DNA of 64,000 nt. It comes from Geodermatophilus telluris. Its GTDB lineage: Bacteria > Actinomycetota > Actinomycetes > Mycobacteriales > Geodermatophilaceae. Under the pieces are notes generated by a model, which had not been told where the DNA came from, searched no databases, and saw only the letters and a program-made list of their open reading frames with translations. Shown here piece by piece: positions 51,700-60,579 of this stretch (positions are counted from its first letter, which is position 1; the number at the start of each line of letters is the position of its first letter). The stretch is taken from the NCBI RefSeq assembly GCF_900102745.1, contig NZ_FMZF01000004.1, positions 62,001-126,000 of the forward strand, read 5' to 3'. The translations under genes and the position numbers were made by a program.

Positions 51700-51791
51700 G
51701 GGAGCTCCCGGGGGTCGTCGGCACCGGCGTACGCGGAGGAGCGCACCACGAGCGAGCCGCGGGTGCACCAGGGTCCGGCCGCTCCGTTCAC
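51696..51791 (-). CDS. Possible 31-residue coupling ORF, maybe a vestigial regulator tail
   Basis: GTG 51791 overlaps the dehydrogenase stop by four bases, and its TGA overlaps the GH3 start by four bases. The peptide reads VNGAAGPWCTRGSLVVRSSA and then YAGADD. The phrase SLVVRSS resembles the C-terminal end of LacI-type regulators (LVVRxS), so it may be the remnant of a deleted regulator kept as a translational link. It may also simply carry ribosomes from gene to gene. The evidence is only its exact fit. Confidence 0.35.
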   Translation of the reverse strand: MNGAAGPWCTRGSLVVRSSAYAGADDPRELP

Positions 51792-52807
51792 GCGTCCAGC
51801 CGCGGGTCGACGTGGACCTTGGGTCCCGCGCCGCAGCCGCCCGGTCGCTCCCCGGCCAGCACCGCGCCGACCTGCCCGAGACCGACGGTGGCGGCGACCA
51901 GCGGCCGCGGGTCGACCGCGCCGGCCCGGTAGGCGGCGATGGCGGGCGCGAGTCCCGGGGACGCCGAGAGGACCCCGACCGCCGTGACGTCGGCGAGCAG
52001 CAGCGCGCGGGTGTCGACGGTGCTCGGGGTTCCCGCGATGCCGATGCAGACGACCCGGCCGCCGGGCTCCACCAGCTCGAGGGCCAGCGCCGGCGACCCG
52101 GGCGCGGTCGAGGCGTCGACGACGGCGTCGAACGGCAGCTGCGGGAGGGTGTCGCGGGTCCAGGCGTCGGGGAAGCCGAGACCGCGGGCGAAGTCCAGCG
52201 AGGGGCCGGTGACGCCCAGCAGGTGGACCTCGGCGCCCTGGGCGCGGAGGAACAGCGCCGTCAGCAGCCCGATCGTCCCCGGCCCGACCACCAGCGCGCG
52301 GTCGCCGGCGGCCACCGCGGCCGCCTGCGCCGCCCGCCAGGCGTTGCCCCCCGGCTCGACCAGCGCGCCGAGCACCGGGTCGACGGGGTCGAGCAGCTCG
52401 TACAACGACCACGCCGGGACGGCGAGCTGCTCGGCCAGCGCACCCGCCCGGCCACCGCGGATGCCGACCTCCTGCCGGTGCTCGCACACGTGCTGCCGCC
52501 CGCGCCGGCACCGGCGGCAGACCCGGTCGCCGAGCATCGTGTCCCCCGTGACGCGCCGGCCGAGCCAGGCCGGGTCGACCCCCTCGCCCACCGCGGTGAC
52601 CCGGCCGCACCACTCGTGGCCGGGCTGCAGCGGGTAGGAGGAGTGCCCGGTCCGCAGGTAGGAGAGCTCCCCGGTGAACAGCTCGACGTCGGTGCCGCAG
52701 ACGCCGACCCGCTCGACGTCGACGACCACCTCGCCCGGGACGGCGGCCGGGGCGGGCACCTCCTCCACCGTGCACCGCCCCGGCCCGGAGAGCACGACCG
52801 CGCGCAT
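51788..52807 (-). CDS. Zinc-dependent medium-chain alcohol/polyol dehydrogenase
   Basis: A 339-residue MDR enzyme. Catalytic zinc residues are in RVGVCGTDVELF and PGHEWCGRVTAVGEG. The structural zinc motif CRRCRRGRQHVC is present in shortened form. The cofactor site is ALVVGPGTIGLLTALFLRAQ. Relatives act on threonine, sorbitol, galactitol or sugar lactols. With a dehydratase and an aldolase next door, sugar oxidation to the acid is the likely role. ATG 52807 is 21 bp from the divergent dehydratase gene. Confidence 0.9.
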   Translation of the reverse strand: MRAVVLSGPGRCTVEEVPAPAAVPGEVVVDVERVGVCGTDVELFTGELSYLRTGHSSYPLQPGHEWCGRVTAVGEGVDPAWLGRRVTGDTMLGDRVCRRCRRGRQHVCEHRQEVGIRGGRAGALAEQLAVPAWSLYELLDPVDPVLGALVEPGGNAWRAAQAAAVAAGDRALVVGPGTIGLLTALFLRAQGAEVHLLGVTGPSLDFARGLGFPDAWTRDTLPQLPFDAVVDASTAPGSPALALELVEPGGRVVCIGIAGTPSTVDTRALLLADVTAVGVLSASPGLAPAIAAYRAGAVDPRPLVAATVGLGQVGAVLAGERPGGCGAGPKVHVDPRLDA

Positions 52808-52828
52808 GGTCCTCGACACAGCGCCAGG

Positions 52829-54547
52829 ATGGCGGGCGTGACCCTGCGCAGCGCGGCGTGGTACTCCGGGGACGTCCGCAACGCCTACATCCACCGGGCC
52901 TGGATGCGCCGCGGACTCCCGGACGACGCGTTCGGGCGCCCGCAGATCGCCATCGCGAACACCGCCTCCGACCTCGTGCCCTGCAACCGGCACCTGACCG
53001 AGGTGGCGGCCGCCGTCCGGGACGGCGTCCACGCCGCCGGCGGCACCCCGCTCGAGCTGCCGGTGTTCGGCCTCGGCGAGACGCAGGTCCGGCCCACGGC
53101 GATGCTCTGGCGCAACCTGGCCGCGATGCAGATGGAGGAGGCCTTCCGGGCCAACCCGGTCGACGGGTTGGTGCTGCTCGGCGGGTGCGACAAGACGATC
53201 CCGTCGCTGCTCATGGCCGCCGCCTCGGTCGACCTGCCCGCCGTCGTCGTCCCGGGCGGCCCGATGCTGACCGGCACCTTCCGCGGGGTGCCCCTGGGCT
53301 GCGGCACCGACGTCTTCCGGCTGTCGGAGGAGGTCCGCGCCGGCGCCCTGTCCGCCGCGGAGTTCACCCGCTCGGAGTCGGCGATGATCCGCAGCCGCGG
53401 GCACTGCAACACCATGGGCACCGCCTCGACCATGGCGGTCGTCGCCGAGGCGCTGGGCACCGTCGTGCCCGGGGTCGCCGGCACCCCGGCCGCGGACAGC
53501 CGACTGCTGGAGGCCGCGCACGCCACCGGCCGGCTGGCCGTGGAGATGGTCGCCGCCGACCGCCGTCCGTCCACCTTCCTGACGAAGGCGTCGTTCGCCA
53601 ACGCCATCGTCGCGCTCGCCGCCGTCGGCGGGTCGACGAACGCCGTCGTCCACCTGCTGGCCGTCGCCGGCCGGCTGGGCGTCGACCTGACGCTGGACGA
53701 CTTCGACCGGATCGGCTCGGGCGTGCCGGTGCTCGTCGACCTGCTCCCGGCGGGCCGCTTCCTGATGGAGGACCTGTACCGCGCCGGGGGCCTGCTCGCC
53801 GTGCTGCGCGAGGTCCGCGACCTGCTCGACCCGACCGCGCTCACCGTCACCGGCGAGCCGCTGGTGGCCGCCCTCGACGACGCCGCGGTCTGGGACCCGG
53901 AGGTCATCCGGCCGCGCGGGGAGCCGCTGGTGGAGCACGGCGGCATCGCGGTGCTGCGCGGCAACCTCGCCCCCGACGGCGCGCTCATCAAGCCGGCCGC
54001 GGCCTCACCGCGGCTGATGCGCCACCGCGGCCGAGCCGTTGTGTTCGACTCGATCGAGGACTTCCGTGCCCGGGTCGACGACCCCGACCTCGACGTCGAC
54101 GCCGACTCCGTGCTCGTCCTGCGCGGCTGCGGCCCGCGGGGCTACCCCGGCATGCCCGAGGTCTCCAACATGCCGCTGCCGCGCAAGCTGCTCGAGCAGG
54201 GGGTGCGCGACGTGGTGCGGGTCTGCGACGGCCGGATGAGCGGCACCGCCTACGGCACCGTCGTCCTGCACGTGGCGCCGGAGGCCGCGGCCGGCGGACC
54301 GCTCGGACGGGTGCGCACCGGCGACGTCGTCGCACTCGACGTCGCCGCCCGGCGGATCGACGTCGAGGTCCCGGACGACGAGCTGGCCGCCCGCTCGCCG
54401 AGCGCGGCCACCGTCGCGGGCTTCGCCGCCCCCCGGCGCGGCTGGGAGCGGCTCTACGTCGACCACGTGCTGCAGGCCGACACGGGCGCGGACCTGGACT
54501 TCCTCGTCGGCTCGAGCGGGTCGGCGGTGAGCCGCGAGTCCCACTGA
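52829..54547 (+). CDS. IlvD/Edd-family sugar-acid dehydratase
   Basis: A 572-residue dehydratase that removes water from a sugar acid, or from dihydroxy acids in valine synthesis. The Fe-S cysteines lie in LVPCNRHLTEV, LLGGCDKTIPSL and RGHCNTMGTAST. RGCGPRGYPGMPEVSNMPLP and CDGRMSGTAYGTVVLHVAPE are also conserved. The N-terminus TLRSAAWYSGDVRNAYIHRA is typical of arabonate/xylonate/galactonate-type enzymes rather than IlvD. GTG 52838 is an alternative start. It converges on the DapA-type aldolase gene with one base between stops. Confidence 0.92.
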   Translation: MAGVTLRSAAWYSGDVRNAYIHRAWMRRGLPDDAFGRPQIAIANTASDLVPCNRHLTEVAAAVRDGVHAAGGTPLELPVFGLGETQVRPTAMLWRNLAAMQMEEAFRANPVDGLVLLGGCDKTIPSLLMAAASVDLPAVVVPGGPMLTGTFRGVPLGCGTDVFRLSEEVRAGALSAAEFTRSESAMIRSRGHCNTMGTASTMAVVAEALGTVVPGVAGTPAADSRLLEAAHATGRLAVEMVAADRRPSTFLTKASFANAIVALAAVGGSTNAVVHLLAVAGRLGVDLTLDDFDRIGSGVPVLVDLLPAGRFLMEDLYRAGGLLAVLREVRDLLDPTALTVTGEPLVAALDDAAVWDPEVIRPRGEPLVEHGGIAVLRGNLAPDGALIKPAAASPRLMRHRGRAVVFDSIEDFRARVDDPDLDVDADSVLVLRGCGPRGYPGMPEVSNMPLPRKLLEQGVRDVVRVCDGRMSGTAYGTVVLHVAPEAAAGGPLGRVRTGDVVALDVAARRIDVEVPDDELAARSPSAATVAGFAAPRRGWERLYVDHVLQADTGADLDFLVGSSGSAVSRESH

Positions 54548-54548
54548 G

Positions 54549-55319
54549 TCAGGCGCCCACCCGGGTGACCGCCGACGTGCCGAACCGCTCGGCGGCGGCC
54601 CGCTTGTAGCCCGCGGGGAAGTCGGCGGAGGCACCGCGGTCGACCGCGGCGAGCCGCACCTGGGCGTCCGCGTCGCCGCCGGCGGCCGCGACGCACAGCT
54701 CGGGCGCGACGTTGGCGGCCGCCACCAGCGCGCCGGCGGCCCCGATCGCGCCGCACAGCCCCACCAGGGACGCCGCCCCGGTGTAGAGGTCGCCGGCGAG
54801 GACCTCGCGCTCGTGCAGCAGCCGGGCGGCGTCCCCCGAGGAGTCCTTGAGCCCGGACACCGGCAGGTCGGGCAGCAGGTCGACGGGGATCCCGGGCGCG
54901 GAGGCCCCCGGGAAGTGGTAGGCCAGCAGCGGTCCCGTGGCCGCCGTCGCGACCGCCGCGTAGTACGGCCGCGGGTCGGGGACGCCGGGCGGCGAGAGCG
55001 CCAGGACGGCGTCCGCGCCGACGGCGAAGGCGCGCTCGGTCAGCGCCGCCGCCTGCCGGCCGGTGGGTGCGCCGGTGCCGGCGAGCACGGGCACCTCCGC
55101 CGGCAGCGCCGCCCGCACCGTGCCGACGAGCGCGTCCCGCTCCTCGGCGGTGAGGGCGGACGCCTCCCCTGTCGTCCCGGCCACGAGCACGCACCGCACG
55201 CCGAGGTCGACCAGCTGGGCCGCCAGGTCGGCGGTGGCCGGGGCGTCCAGCGCCCCGTCCTCGCGGAAGAGGGTGACCAGGGCGACGCCGACGCCGGTGA
55301 ACAGGGGCATGCCGAGCAT
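54549..55319 (-). CDS. DapA-family aldolase (2-keto-3-deoxy sugar acid type)
   Basis: A 256-residue class I aldolase, shorter than the usual ~290. GTTGEASALTAEERDALV holds the substrate loop, LLAYHFPGAS the conserved Tyr, and SGLKDSSGD the Schiff-base Lys. The family also includes dihydrodipicolinate synthase, but the dehydratase next door favours cleavage of a 2-keto-3-deoxy sugar acid into pyruvate and an aldehyde. The start could also be ATG 55310; ATG 55319 is better spaced from GGGAG. Confidence 0.9.
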   Translation of the reverse strand: MLGMPLFTGVGVALVTLFREDGALDAPATADLAAQLVDLGVRCVLVAGTTGEASALTAEERDALVGTVRAALPAEVPVLAGTGAPTGRQAAALTERAFAVGADAVLALSPPGVPDPRPYYAAVATAATGPLLAYHFPGASAPGIPVDLLPDLPVSGLKDSSGDAARLLHEREVLAGDLYTGAASLVGLCGAIGAAGALVAAANVAPELCVAAAGGDADAQVRLAAVDRGASADFPAGYKRAAAERFGTSAVTRVGA

Positions 55320-55484
55320 CCTGCTCCCGGCTCACCGCCCGGCGCGGGCAGGGTCGCCGCGGCCACCGGCGGCCGCCCTCCGGCCGACCCGCGGCGGCGC
55401 GGAACCCCCTTTGCCCGGCCGCGCGTCCGTGGTCGACTCCCTCCCAGCCCTCCCGGCGGTGGTCGGAGCGATCTGGAGGCAGCG

Positions 55485-55739
55485 ATGTCCCTGGAGCAGG
55501 ACGTGGCGGCGGCTCGCGGAGCCATCGAGGCGCTCGAACGGGCGTGCGCGCCCCTGACGAGGCACTTCGGGGACACCGTGGACGCCCGCCGGCTGCGGCA
55601 GGACGTCGGGCGGCTGCGCGACGACCTCACCCTGCTGTGCGGGGCACCGGTGCACGGCGCGTACGAACCGTTCGCCGCCGCCGTCTACGGCGACGGGGAC
55701 GACGAGGGCCTGGGCGGGTCGGGCCGCACCCGGCGGTGA
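55485..55739 (+). CDS. Small protein leading the succinate dehydrogenase operon
   Basis: An 84-residue soluble protein (MSLEQDVAAARGAIEALERA). Its first 60 residues look like two amphipathic helices (DARRLRQDVGRLRDDLTLLC), followed by a short acidic tail. ATG 55485 follows GGAGG, and the TGA overlaps the sdhC-like start by four bases, so it is translated with the complex. Family not recognised; an assembly factor or small subunit is possible. Confidence 0.75.
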   Translation: MSLEQDVAAARGAIEALERACAPLTRHFGDTVDARRLRQDVGRLRDDLTLLCGAPVHGAYEPFAAAVYGDGDDEGLGGSGRTRR

Positions 55740-56566
55740 CCACCACCGCGCCGCGCGGGTCGGGAGCGACCTCGGCGGGAGGGGGCGACGGCGAGCCGGC
55801 CGGGCGACGGGCGGCCATCGCGGCCCGGACGCTGCGCACCGACCGCTGGTGGGTGCAGCCGGCGGTCACCGTCGTCGCGCTGGTGCTGTTCGTCGTCTAC
55901 TCGACGGTCCGCGCGTTCCAGAACGCGCACTACTTCGCCGAGCCCTACATCTCGCCCTTCTACTCGCCCTGCCTCACCACCGGCTGCGAGGGCGACACGT
56001 TCCCCGAGCTGTTCACCGGGCCGTCGTGGATCTCGCCGGCGATCTACATCCTGGTCGTCCCGCTGGGCTTCCGGCTGACCTGCTACTACTACCGGAAGGC
56101 CTACTACCGGTCGTTCTGGCTGTCCCCGCCGGCCTGCGCGGTGGCCGAGCCGCACCGGCGCTACACCGGCGAGACGCGCTTCCCGCTCATCGGGCAGAAC
56201 GTGCACCGGTACTTCTTCTACCTGGGCCTGCTGTTCAACGTCGTGCTCACCTACGACGCCGTCCTGGCCTTCCGCGACGAGACAGGCGCGTGGGGGCACA
56301 TGGGCCTGGGGACGCTCGTGCTGCTGGCCAACGCCGCCCTGCTGTGGCTGTACTCGCTGTCCTGCCACTCCTGCCGGCACGTGGTGGGCGGCCGGCTGAA
56401 CTCCTTCTCCCGGCACCCGCTGCGCTACCGCGCCTGGACGCTGGTCTCACGGCTCAACGCCCACCACATGAGGTTCGCGTGGGTCTCGCTGTTCGGCGTC
56501 GCCCTCGCCGACCTCTACGTCCTCCTCCTGGCCACCGGCACGATCCCGGATCCGAGGTTCTTCTGA
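55736..56566 (+). CDS. sdhC: Succinate dehydrogenase membrane-anchor subunit, Sdh1 type
   Basis: A 276-residue membrane subunit with five or six helices. Its size and position match the single anchor of mycobacterial Sdh1 (about 273 residues, directly before the flavoprotein gene) rather than a split SdhC/SdhD. Histidines suited to haem or quinone binding occur in FQNAHYFAEPY, QNVHRYFFYLGLLFN, SLSCHSCRHVVGG and RLNAHHMRFAW. The stop overlaps the sdhA start by one base. Confidence 0.88.
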   Translation: MTTTAPRGSGATSAGGGDGEPAGRRAAIAARTLRTDRWWVQPAVTVVALVLFVVYSTVRAFQNAHYFAEPYISPFYSPCLTTGCEGDTFPELFTGPSWISPAIYILVVPLGFRLTCYYYRKAYYRSFWLSPPACAVAEPHRRYTGETRFPLIGQNVHRYFFYLGLLFNVVLTYDAVLAFRDETGAWGHMGLGTLVLLANAALLWLYSLSCHSCRHVVGGRLNSFSRHPLRYRAWTLVSRLNAHHMRFAWVSLFGVALADLYVLLLATGTIPDPRFF

Positions 56567-58362
56567 TGGAGCTCGAGCGGCACGCGTACGACGTCGTGGT
56601 CGTCGGGGCCGGCGGCGCGGGCCTGCGGGCCGCGATCGCCGCGCACGAGGCGGGGGCGCGCACCGCCGTCGTCTGCAAGTCCCTGCTCGGCAAGGCGCAC
56701 ACGGTCATGGCCGAGGGCGGCATCGCCGCGGCGATGGGCAACGCCTGGCCGGAGGACGGCTGGCGGGTGCACTTCCGGGACACCATGCGCGGCGGGAAGA
56801 TGCTCAACCACTGGCGCATGGCCCAGATCCACGCGCAGGAGGCGCCCGACCGGGTCCGCGAGCTCGAGGACTGGGGCGCGCTGTTCGACCGCACCCCCGA
56901 CGGGCTGATCAGCCAGCGCGACTTCGGCGGGCACCGCTACGCTCGGCTGGCCCACGTCGGCGACCGCACCGGCCTGGAGCTCATCCGCACCCTGCAGCAG
57001 CGCACCGTCGCCCTCGGCGTCGACGTGTTCATGGAGTGCACGGTCACCCGGCTGCTGACCGACGCCGACGGCGTCACCGGGGCGTTCGGCTACTGGCGGG
57101 AGTCCGGCCGGTTCGTCGCCTGGGAGGCCCCGTCGGTCGTGCTGGCCACCGGCGGCATCGGCAAGGCCTGGAAGGTCACCTCGAACTCCTGGGAGTACAC
57201 CGGCGACGGGCACTCGCTGGCGCTGCACGCCGGTGCCGGGCTGGTCAACATGGAGTTCGTCCAGTTCCACCCGACCGGGATGGTCTGGCCGCCGTCGGTG
57301 CGCGGCATCCTGGTGACCGAGAGCGTCCGCGGCGACGGCGGCGTGCTGCGCAACTCGGCCGGCAACCGGTTCATGTTCGACTACATCCCCGACTTCTTCC
57401 GCAAGGAGACGGCGGAGACCGAGGACGAGGCCGACCGCTGGTACGAGGACAAGAAGAACAACCGCCGGCCGCCCGAGCTGCTGCCCCGCGACGAGGTCGC
57501 CCGCGCCATCAACAGCGAGGTCAAGGCCGGCCGCGGCTCGCCGCACGGCGGGGTCTTCCTCGACATCGCCAGCCGCCGCCCGGCCGAGTACGTGCGCCGG
57601 CGGCTGCCGTCGATGTACCACCAGTTCAAGGAGCTGGCCGACGTCGACATCACCGCCGAGGCGATGGAGGTCGGCCCGACCTGCCACTACGTGATGGGCG
57701 GCGTCGAGGTGGACCCGGACACCGCCGCGGCGTCGGTCCCGGGCCTGTTCGCCGCCGGCGAGGTGGCCGGCGGGATGCACGGCTCCAACCGGCTGGGCGG
57801 CAACTCGCTGTCGGACCTGCTGGTGTTCGGCCGCCGCGCGGGTGCGGCCGCCGCCGAGCACGCGGCCAAGCGGGCCGGCGTGGTGGCGCTCGCCGAGGAG
57901 GCGCTGGCCGACGCGGCGCGGGCCGCGCTGGCGCCGTTCGAGCGGGAGGGCGGGGAGAACCCGTACACGGTGCAGTCGGAGCTGCAGCAGACGATGCACG
58001 ACCTCGTCGGCATCATCCGCACCCGGGCGGAGGTGGAGCAGGCGCTCGGCCGGATCGCCGCGCTCCGGGAGCGGGTCGCCGCGGTGTCGGTCGAGGGGCA
58101 CCGGCAGTACAACCCCGGCTGGCACCTGGCGCTGGACCTGCCGCACCTGCTGCTGGTCAGCGAGTGCGTCGCCCGCGCGGCCCTCGAGCGCGAGGAGAGC
58201 CGCGGCGGGCACACCCGCGACGACTTCCCCGCGGCCGACCCGGAGTGGGGCCGCACCAACCTGGTCTGCACGCGGACGGCGGACGGCGCGGTGACCGTGG
58301 CCCGCCAGCCGCTGCCGCAGATGCCGCCGGAGCTCGCCGAGGTCTTCGAGGAGCAGTCGTGA
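56566..58362 (+). CDS. sdhA: Succinate dehydrogenase/fumarate reductase flavoprotein
   Basis: A 598-residue catalytic subunit with covalent FAD. The dinucleotide motif DVVVVGAGGAGLRAAIAAHE is followed by KSLLGKAHTVMAEGGIAAAM, where His is the FAD attachment site. EFVQFHPTGMVWPP and PTCHYVMGGVEVD bind substrate, and GLFAAGEVAGGMHGSNRLGG closes the fold. The long helical C-domain has QYNPGWHLALDL. It feeds electrons to the SdhB clusters. Confidence 0.95.
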   Translation: MELERHAYDVVVVGAGGAGLRAAIAAHEAGARTAVVCKSLLGKAHTVMAEGGIAAAMGNAWPEDGWRVHFRDTMRGGKMLNHWRMAQIHAQEAPDRVRELEDWGALFDRTPDGLISQRDFGGHRYARLAHVGDRTGLELIRTLQQRTVALGVDVFMECTVTRLLTDADGVTGAFGYWRESGRFVAWEAPSVVLATGGIGKAWKVTSNSWEYTGDGHSLALHAGAGLVNMEFVQFHPTGMVWPPSVRGILVTESVRGDGGVLRNSAGNRFMFDYIPDFFRKETAETEDEADRWYEDKKNNRRPPELLPRDEVARAINSEVKAGRGSPHGGVFLDIASRRPAEYVRRRLPSMYHQFKELADVDITAEAMEVGPTCHYVMGGVEVDPDTAAASVPGLFAAGEVAGGMHGSNRLGGNSLSDLLVFGRRAGAAAAEHAAKRAGVVALAEEALADAARAALAPFEREGGENPYTVQSELQQTMHDLVGIIRTRAEVEQALGRIAALRERVAAVSVEGHRQYNPGWHLALDLPHLLLVSECVARAALEREESRGGHTRDDFPAADPEWGRTNLVCTRTADGAVTVARQPLPQMPPELAEVFEEQS

Positions 58363-59174
58363 CGGAGGTCGGGGAACCCAGTGTCGGCGCGGTCGACGAG
58401 GGTGGTCAGGAGCGCCGCGGCGGCTACGACGCCACGTTCCGGATCTGGCGCGGTGACGGCTCCGGCGGGGCGCTGCAGACCTTCACGGTGCCGGTGAACG
58501 AGGGCGAGGTCGTCCTCGACGTCGTCCACCGGATCCAGGCCACCCAGGCCGGCGACCTCGCCGTCCGGTGGAACTGCAAGGCCGGCAAGTGCGGCTCGTG
58601 CAGTGCCGAGGTCAACGGCCGGCCGCGACTGATGTGCCTGACCCGGATGAGCACCTTCGCCGAGGACGAGCCGGTCACCGTCACCCCGCTGCGGACGTTC
58701 CCGGTCATCCGGGACCTGGTCACCGACGTCTCCTACAACTACGAGAAGGCCGCGCAGATCCCGGCGTTCACCCCGCGTCCCCGCGACCCCGACGGCAACC
58801 ACCGCGTGCAGCAGGTGGACGTCGAGCGGTCCCAGGAGTTCCGCAAGTGCATCGAGTGCTGGCTGTGCCAGGACACCTGCCACGTCATCCGCGACCACGA
58901 GGAGAACAAGCGGGCCTTCGCCGGGCCGCGCTTCCTCATCCGGCTGGCCGAGCTGGACATGAACCCGCTGGACGTGCGCGACCGCCGGGACGCCGCCCAG
59001 GACGAGTTCGGCCTGGGCTACTGCAACATCACCAAGTGCTGCTCGGAGGTCTGCCCCGAGGGCATCCACCTCACCGACAACGGCATCATCCCGCTCAAGG
59101 AGCGGGTGGTGGACCGCCGGTTCGACCCGCTCACCTGGCTGGGCTCGCGGATCGGCCGGCGGCCGCGGGCGTGA
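58359..59174 (+). CDS. sdhB: Succinate dehydrogenase iron-sulfur subunit
   Basis: A 271-residue subunit. The [2Fe-2S] cysteines are in NCKAGKCGSCSAEVNGRPRL and LMC. The ferredoxin half has CIECWLCQDTC and YCNITKCCSEVCPEGIH, giving the [4Fe-4S] and [3Fe-4S] ligands. GTG 58359 overlaps the sdhA stop by four bases. A ~35-residue N-terminal extension precedes the ferredoxin fold. Confidence 0.95.
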   Translation: MTEVGEPSVGAVDEGGQERRGGYDATFRIWRGDGSGGALQTFTVPVNEGEVVLDVVHRIQATQAGDLAVRWNCKAGKCGSCSAEVNGRPRLMCLTRMSTFAEDEPVTVTPLRTFPVIRDLVTDVSYNYEKAAQIPAFTPRPRDPDGNHRVQQVDVERSQEFRKCIECWLCQDTCHVIRDHEENKRAFAGPRFLIRLAELDMNPLDVRDRRDAAQDEFGLGYCNITKCCSEVCPEGIHLTDNGIIPLKERVVDRRFDPLTWLGSRIGRRPRA

Positions 59175-59193
59175 CCCCGCGCGACGGGACGCG

Positions 59194-60579
59194 GTGACGG
59201 CCGTGTCCCGTCCCGGCTCGCGGACCGGACGGCGCCGCGTCGCGGCGGCCGCCGGACTGCTCTGCGCCGGCTGGACGCTGCTGCTCGGCGTGGTCGCGGG
59301 CTTCCACGACTTCCCGCGGGGCCTGCTCGTGCTGGTCTGCGCGGTGCTGGTCGCCGCCGGCGTCTGGCAGGGCGTGCTCCGCCGCGGCTCGGCGCGGGTG
59401 GCGGCGCTCGCGGGTGCCGCCGTCGCGCTGGCGGGCACGGTGTGGCTGCTGGTCGACGAGGGCTTCCTGCGCGTCCTGCTGCTGCTCGGCCTCGGTGCGC
59501 TCGGGTGGTACGTGGCCGCGCGGATCGCGTTCCGGCCCGTCGTCGAGCTGCCGGCCGCCGAGCCCCCGCGCCACCCGGTCCTGGTGGTCAACCCCCGCTC
59601 CGGCGACGGGCGCGCGGCGCGGGTGGGGCTGGTCGCGGCGGCCCGCGAGCGCGGCATCGAGACCGTCGAGCTCGGCCCCGGACAGGACCTCGCGGCGCTG
59701 GTCCGCGAGCGGATCGCCGCCGGTGCCGACGCCGTGGCGATGGCCGGCGGGGACGGCTCGCAGGCGGTGGCGGCCGGCCTCGCGGCCGAGGCGGGGCTGC
59801 CCTTCGCCTGCATCCCCTCGGGCACCCGCAACCACTTCGCCCTCGACCTCGGCGTGGACCGCGACGACGTCGTGGGCGCCCTCGACGCCCTCGTCGAGGG
59901 CGGGGAGCGGCGGGTCGACCTCGGCGAGGTGAACGGCCGGGTCTTCGTCAACAACGTGTCGCTCGGGGTGTACGCCGAGGCGGTGCAGCAGGCGGCCTAC
60001 CGGGCGTCGAAGGTGCGGACGCTGCTGGGCACCGTGCCGCTCTCCCTCGGGGCGGACGGCGCTTCCCGCGACCTGCGCTGGGTCACCCCGGGCGGCCGGC
60101 AGCTGCACGGGGCCGCGGTGATCCTGGTCGGCAACAACCAGTACCGCCTCTCGGGCGCGGCCGGTGCCGGGACGCGGCCGGCGATCGACCAGGGTCTCCT
60201 CGGCATCACCGTCGTCGACCCGCCGGACGGCCGCACCCGGCCGCGGCGGCGCCCCGTGCGCCAGTGGTCGGCGCCCGAGTTCACCGTCGGGGGGTGCGGG
60301 CCGGTGGCCGCCGGCATCGACGGCGAGGCGGCCGTGCTCGACCCGCCGGTGCTCTTCCGGAGCCGGCCCGCGGTGCTGCGGGTGCGGATCGCGGCGCGGC
60401 ACCCCGGTGCCTCGCCGTCGGCCGTCGAGCCGGTGGGCGCGGTCCGGGCGCTGCGCGCGCTCGCCCGCATCGCCGCCGGCCACGACCCGACCCCCGCGCC
60501 GCCGGTCAGCCCGCGGCGCGCAGCACCTGCTCCAGCGTCGTCGCCGGCCGGCCGAGCAGGTCGGGGACCGCGCTGCTGA
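59194..60579 (+). CDS. Diacylglycerol-kinase-fold lipid kinase with membrane N-terminus
   Basis: A 461-residue protein. Residues ~16-110 hold four membrane helices. The kinase catalytic domain (~127-260) shows VLVVNPRSGDGRAARVGL, AMAGGDGSQAVAAGLA and FACIPSGTRNHFALDLG, the family's GGDGT and PxGTxNxxA motifs in slightly altered form. The C-terminal part (~270-410) is the usual beta domain. The last 74 bp overlap the convergent NmrA-like gene, and the final ~25 residues are low-complexity. Lipid substrate unknown. Confidence 0.88.
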   Translation: MTAVSRPGSRTGRRRVAAAAGLLCAGWTLLLGVVAGFHDFPRGLLVLVCAVLVAAGVWQGVLRRGSARVAALAGAAVALAGTVWLLVDEGFLRVLLLLGLGALGWYVAARIAFRPVVELPAAEPPRHPVLVVNPRSGDGRAARVGLVAAARERGIETVELGPGQDLAALVRERIAAGADAVAMAGGDGSQAVAAGLAAEAGLPFACIPSGTRNHFALDLGVDRDDVVGALDALVEGGERRVDLGEVNGRVFVNNVSLGVYAEAVQQAAYRASKVRTLLGTVPLSLGADGASRDLRWVTPGGRQLHGAAVILVGNNQYRLSGAAGAGTRPAIDQGLLGITVVDPPDGRTRPRRRPVRQWSAPEFTVGGCGPVAAGIDGEAAVLDPPVLFRSRPAVLRVRIAARHPGASPSAVEPVGAVRALRALARIAAGHDPTPAPPVSPRRAAPAPASSPAGRAGRGPRC

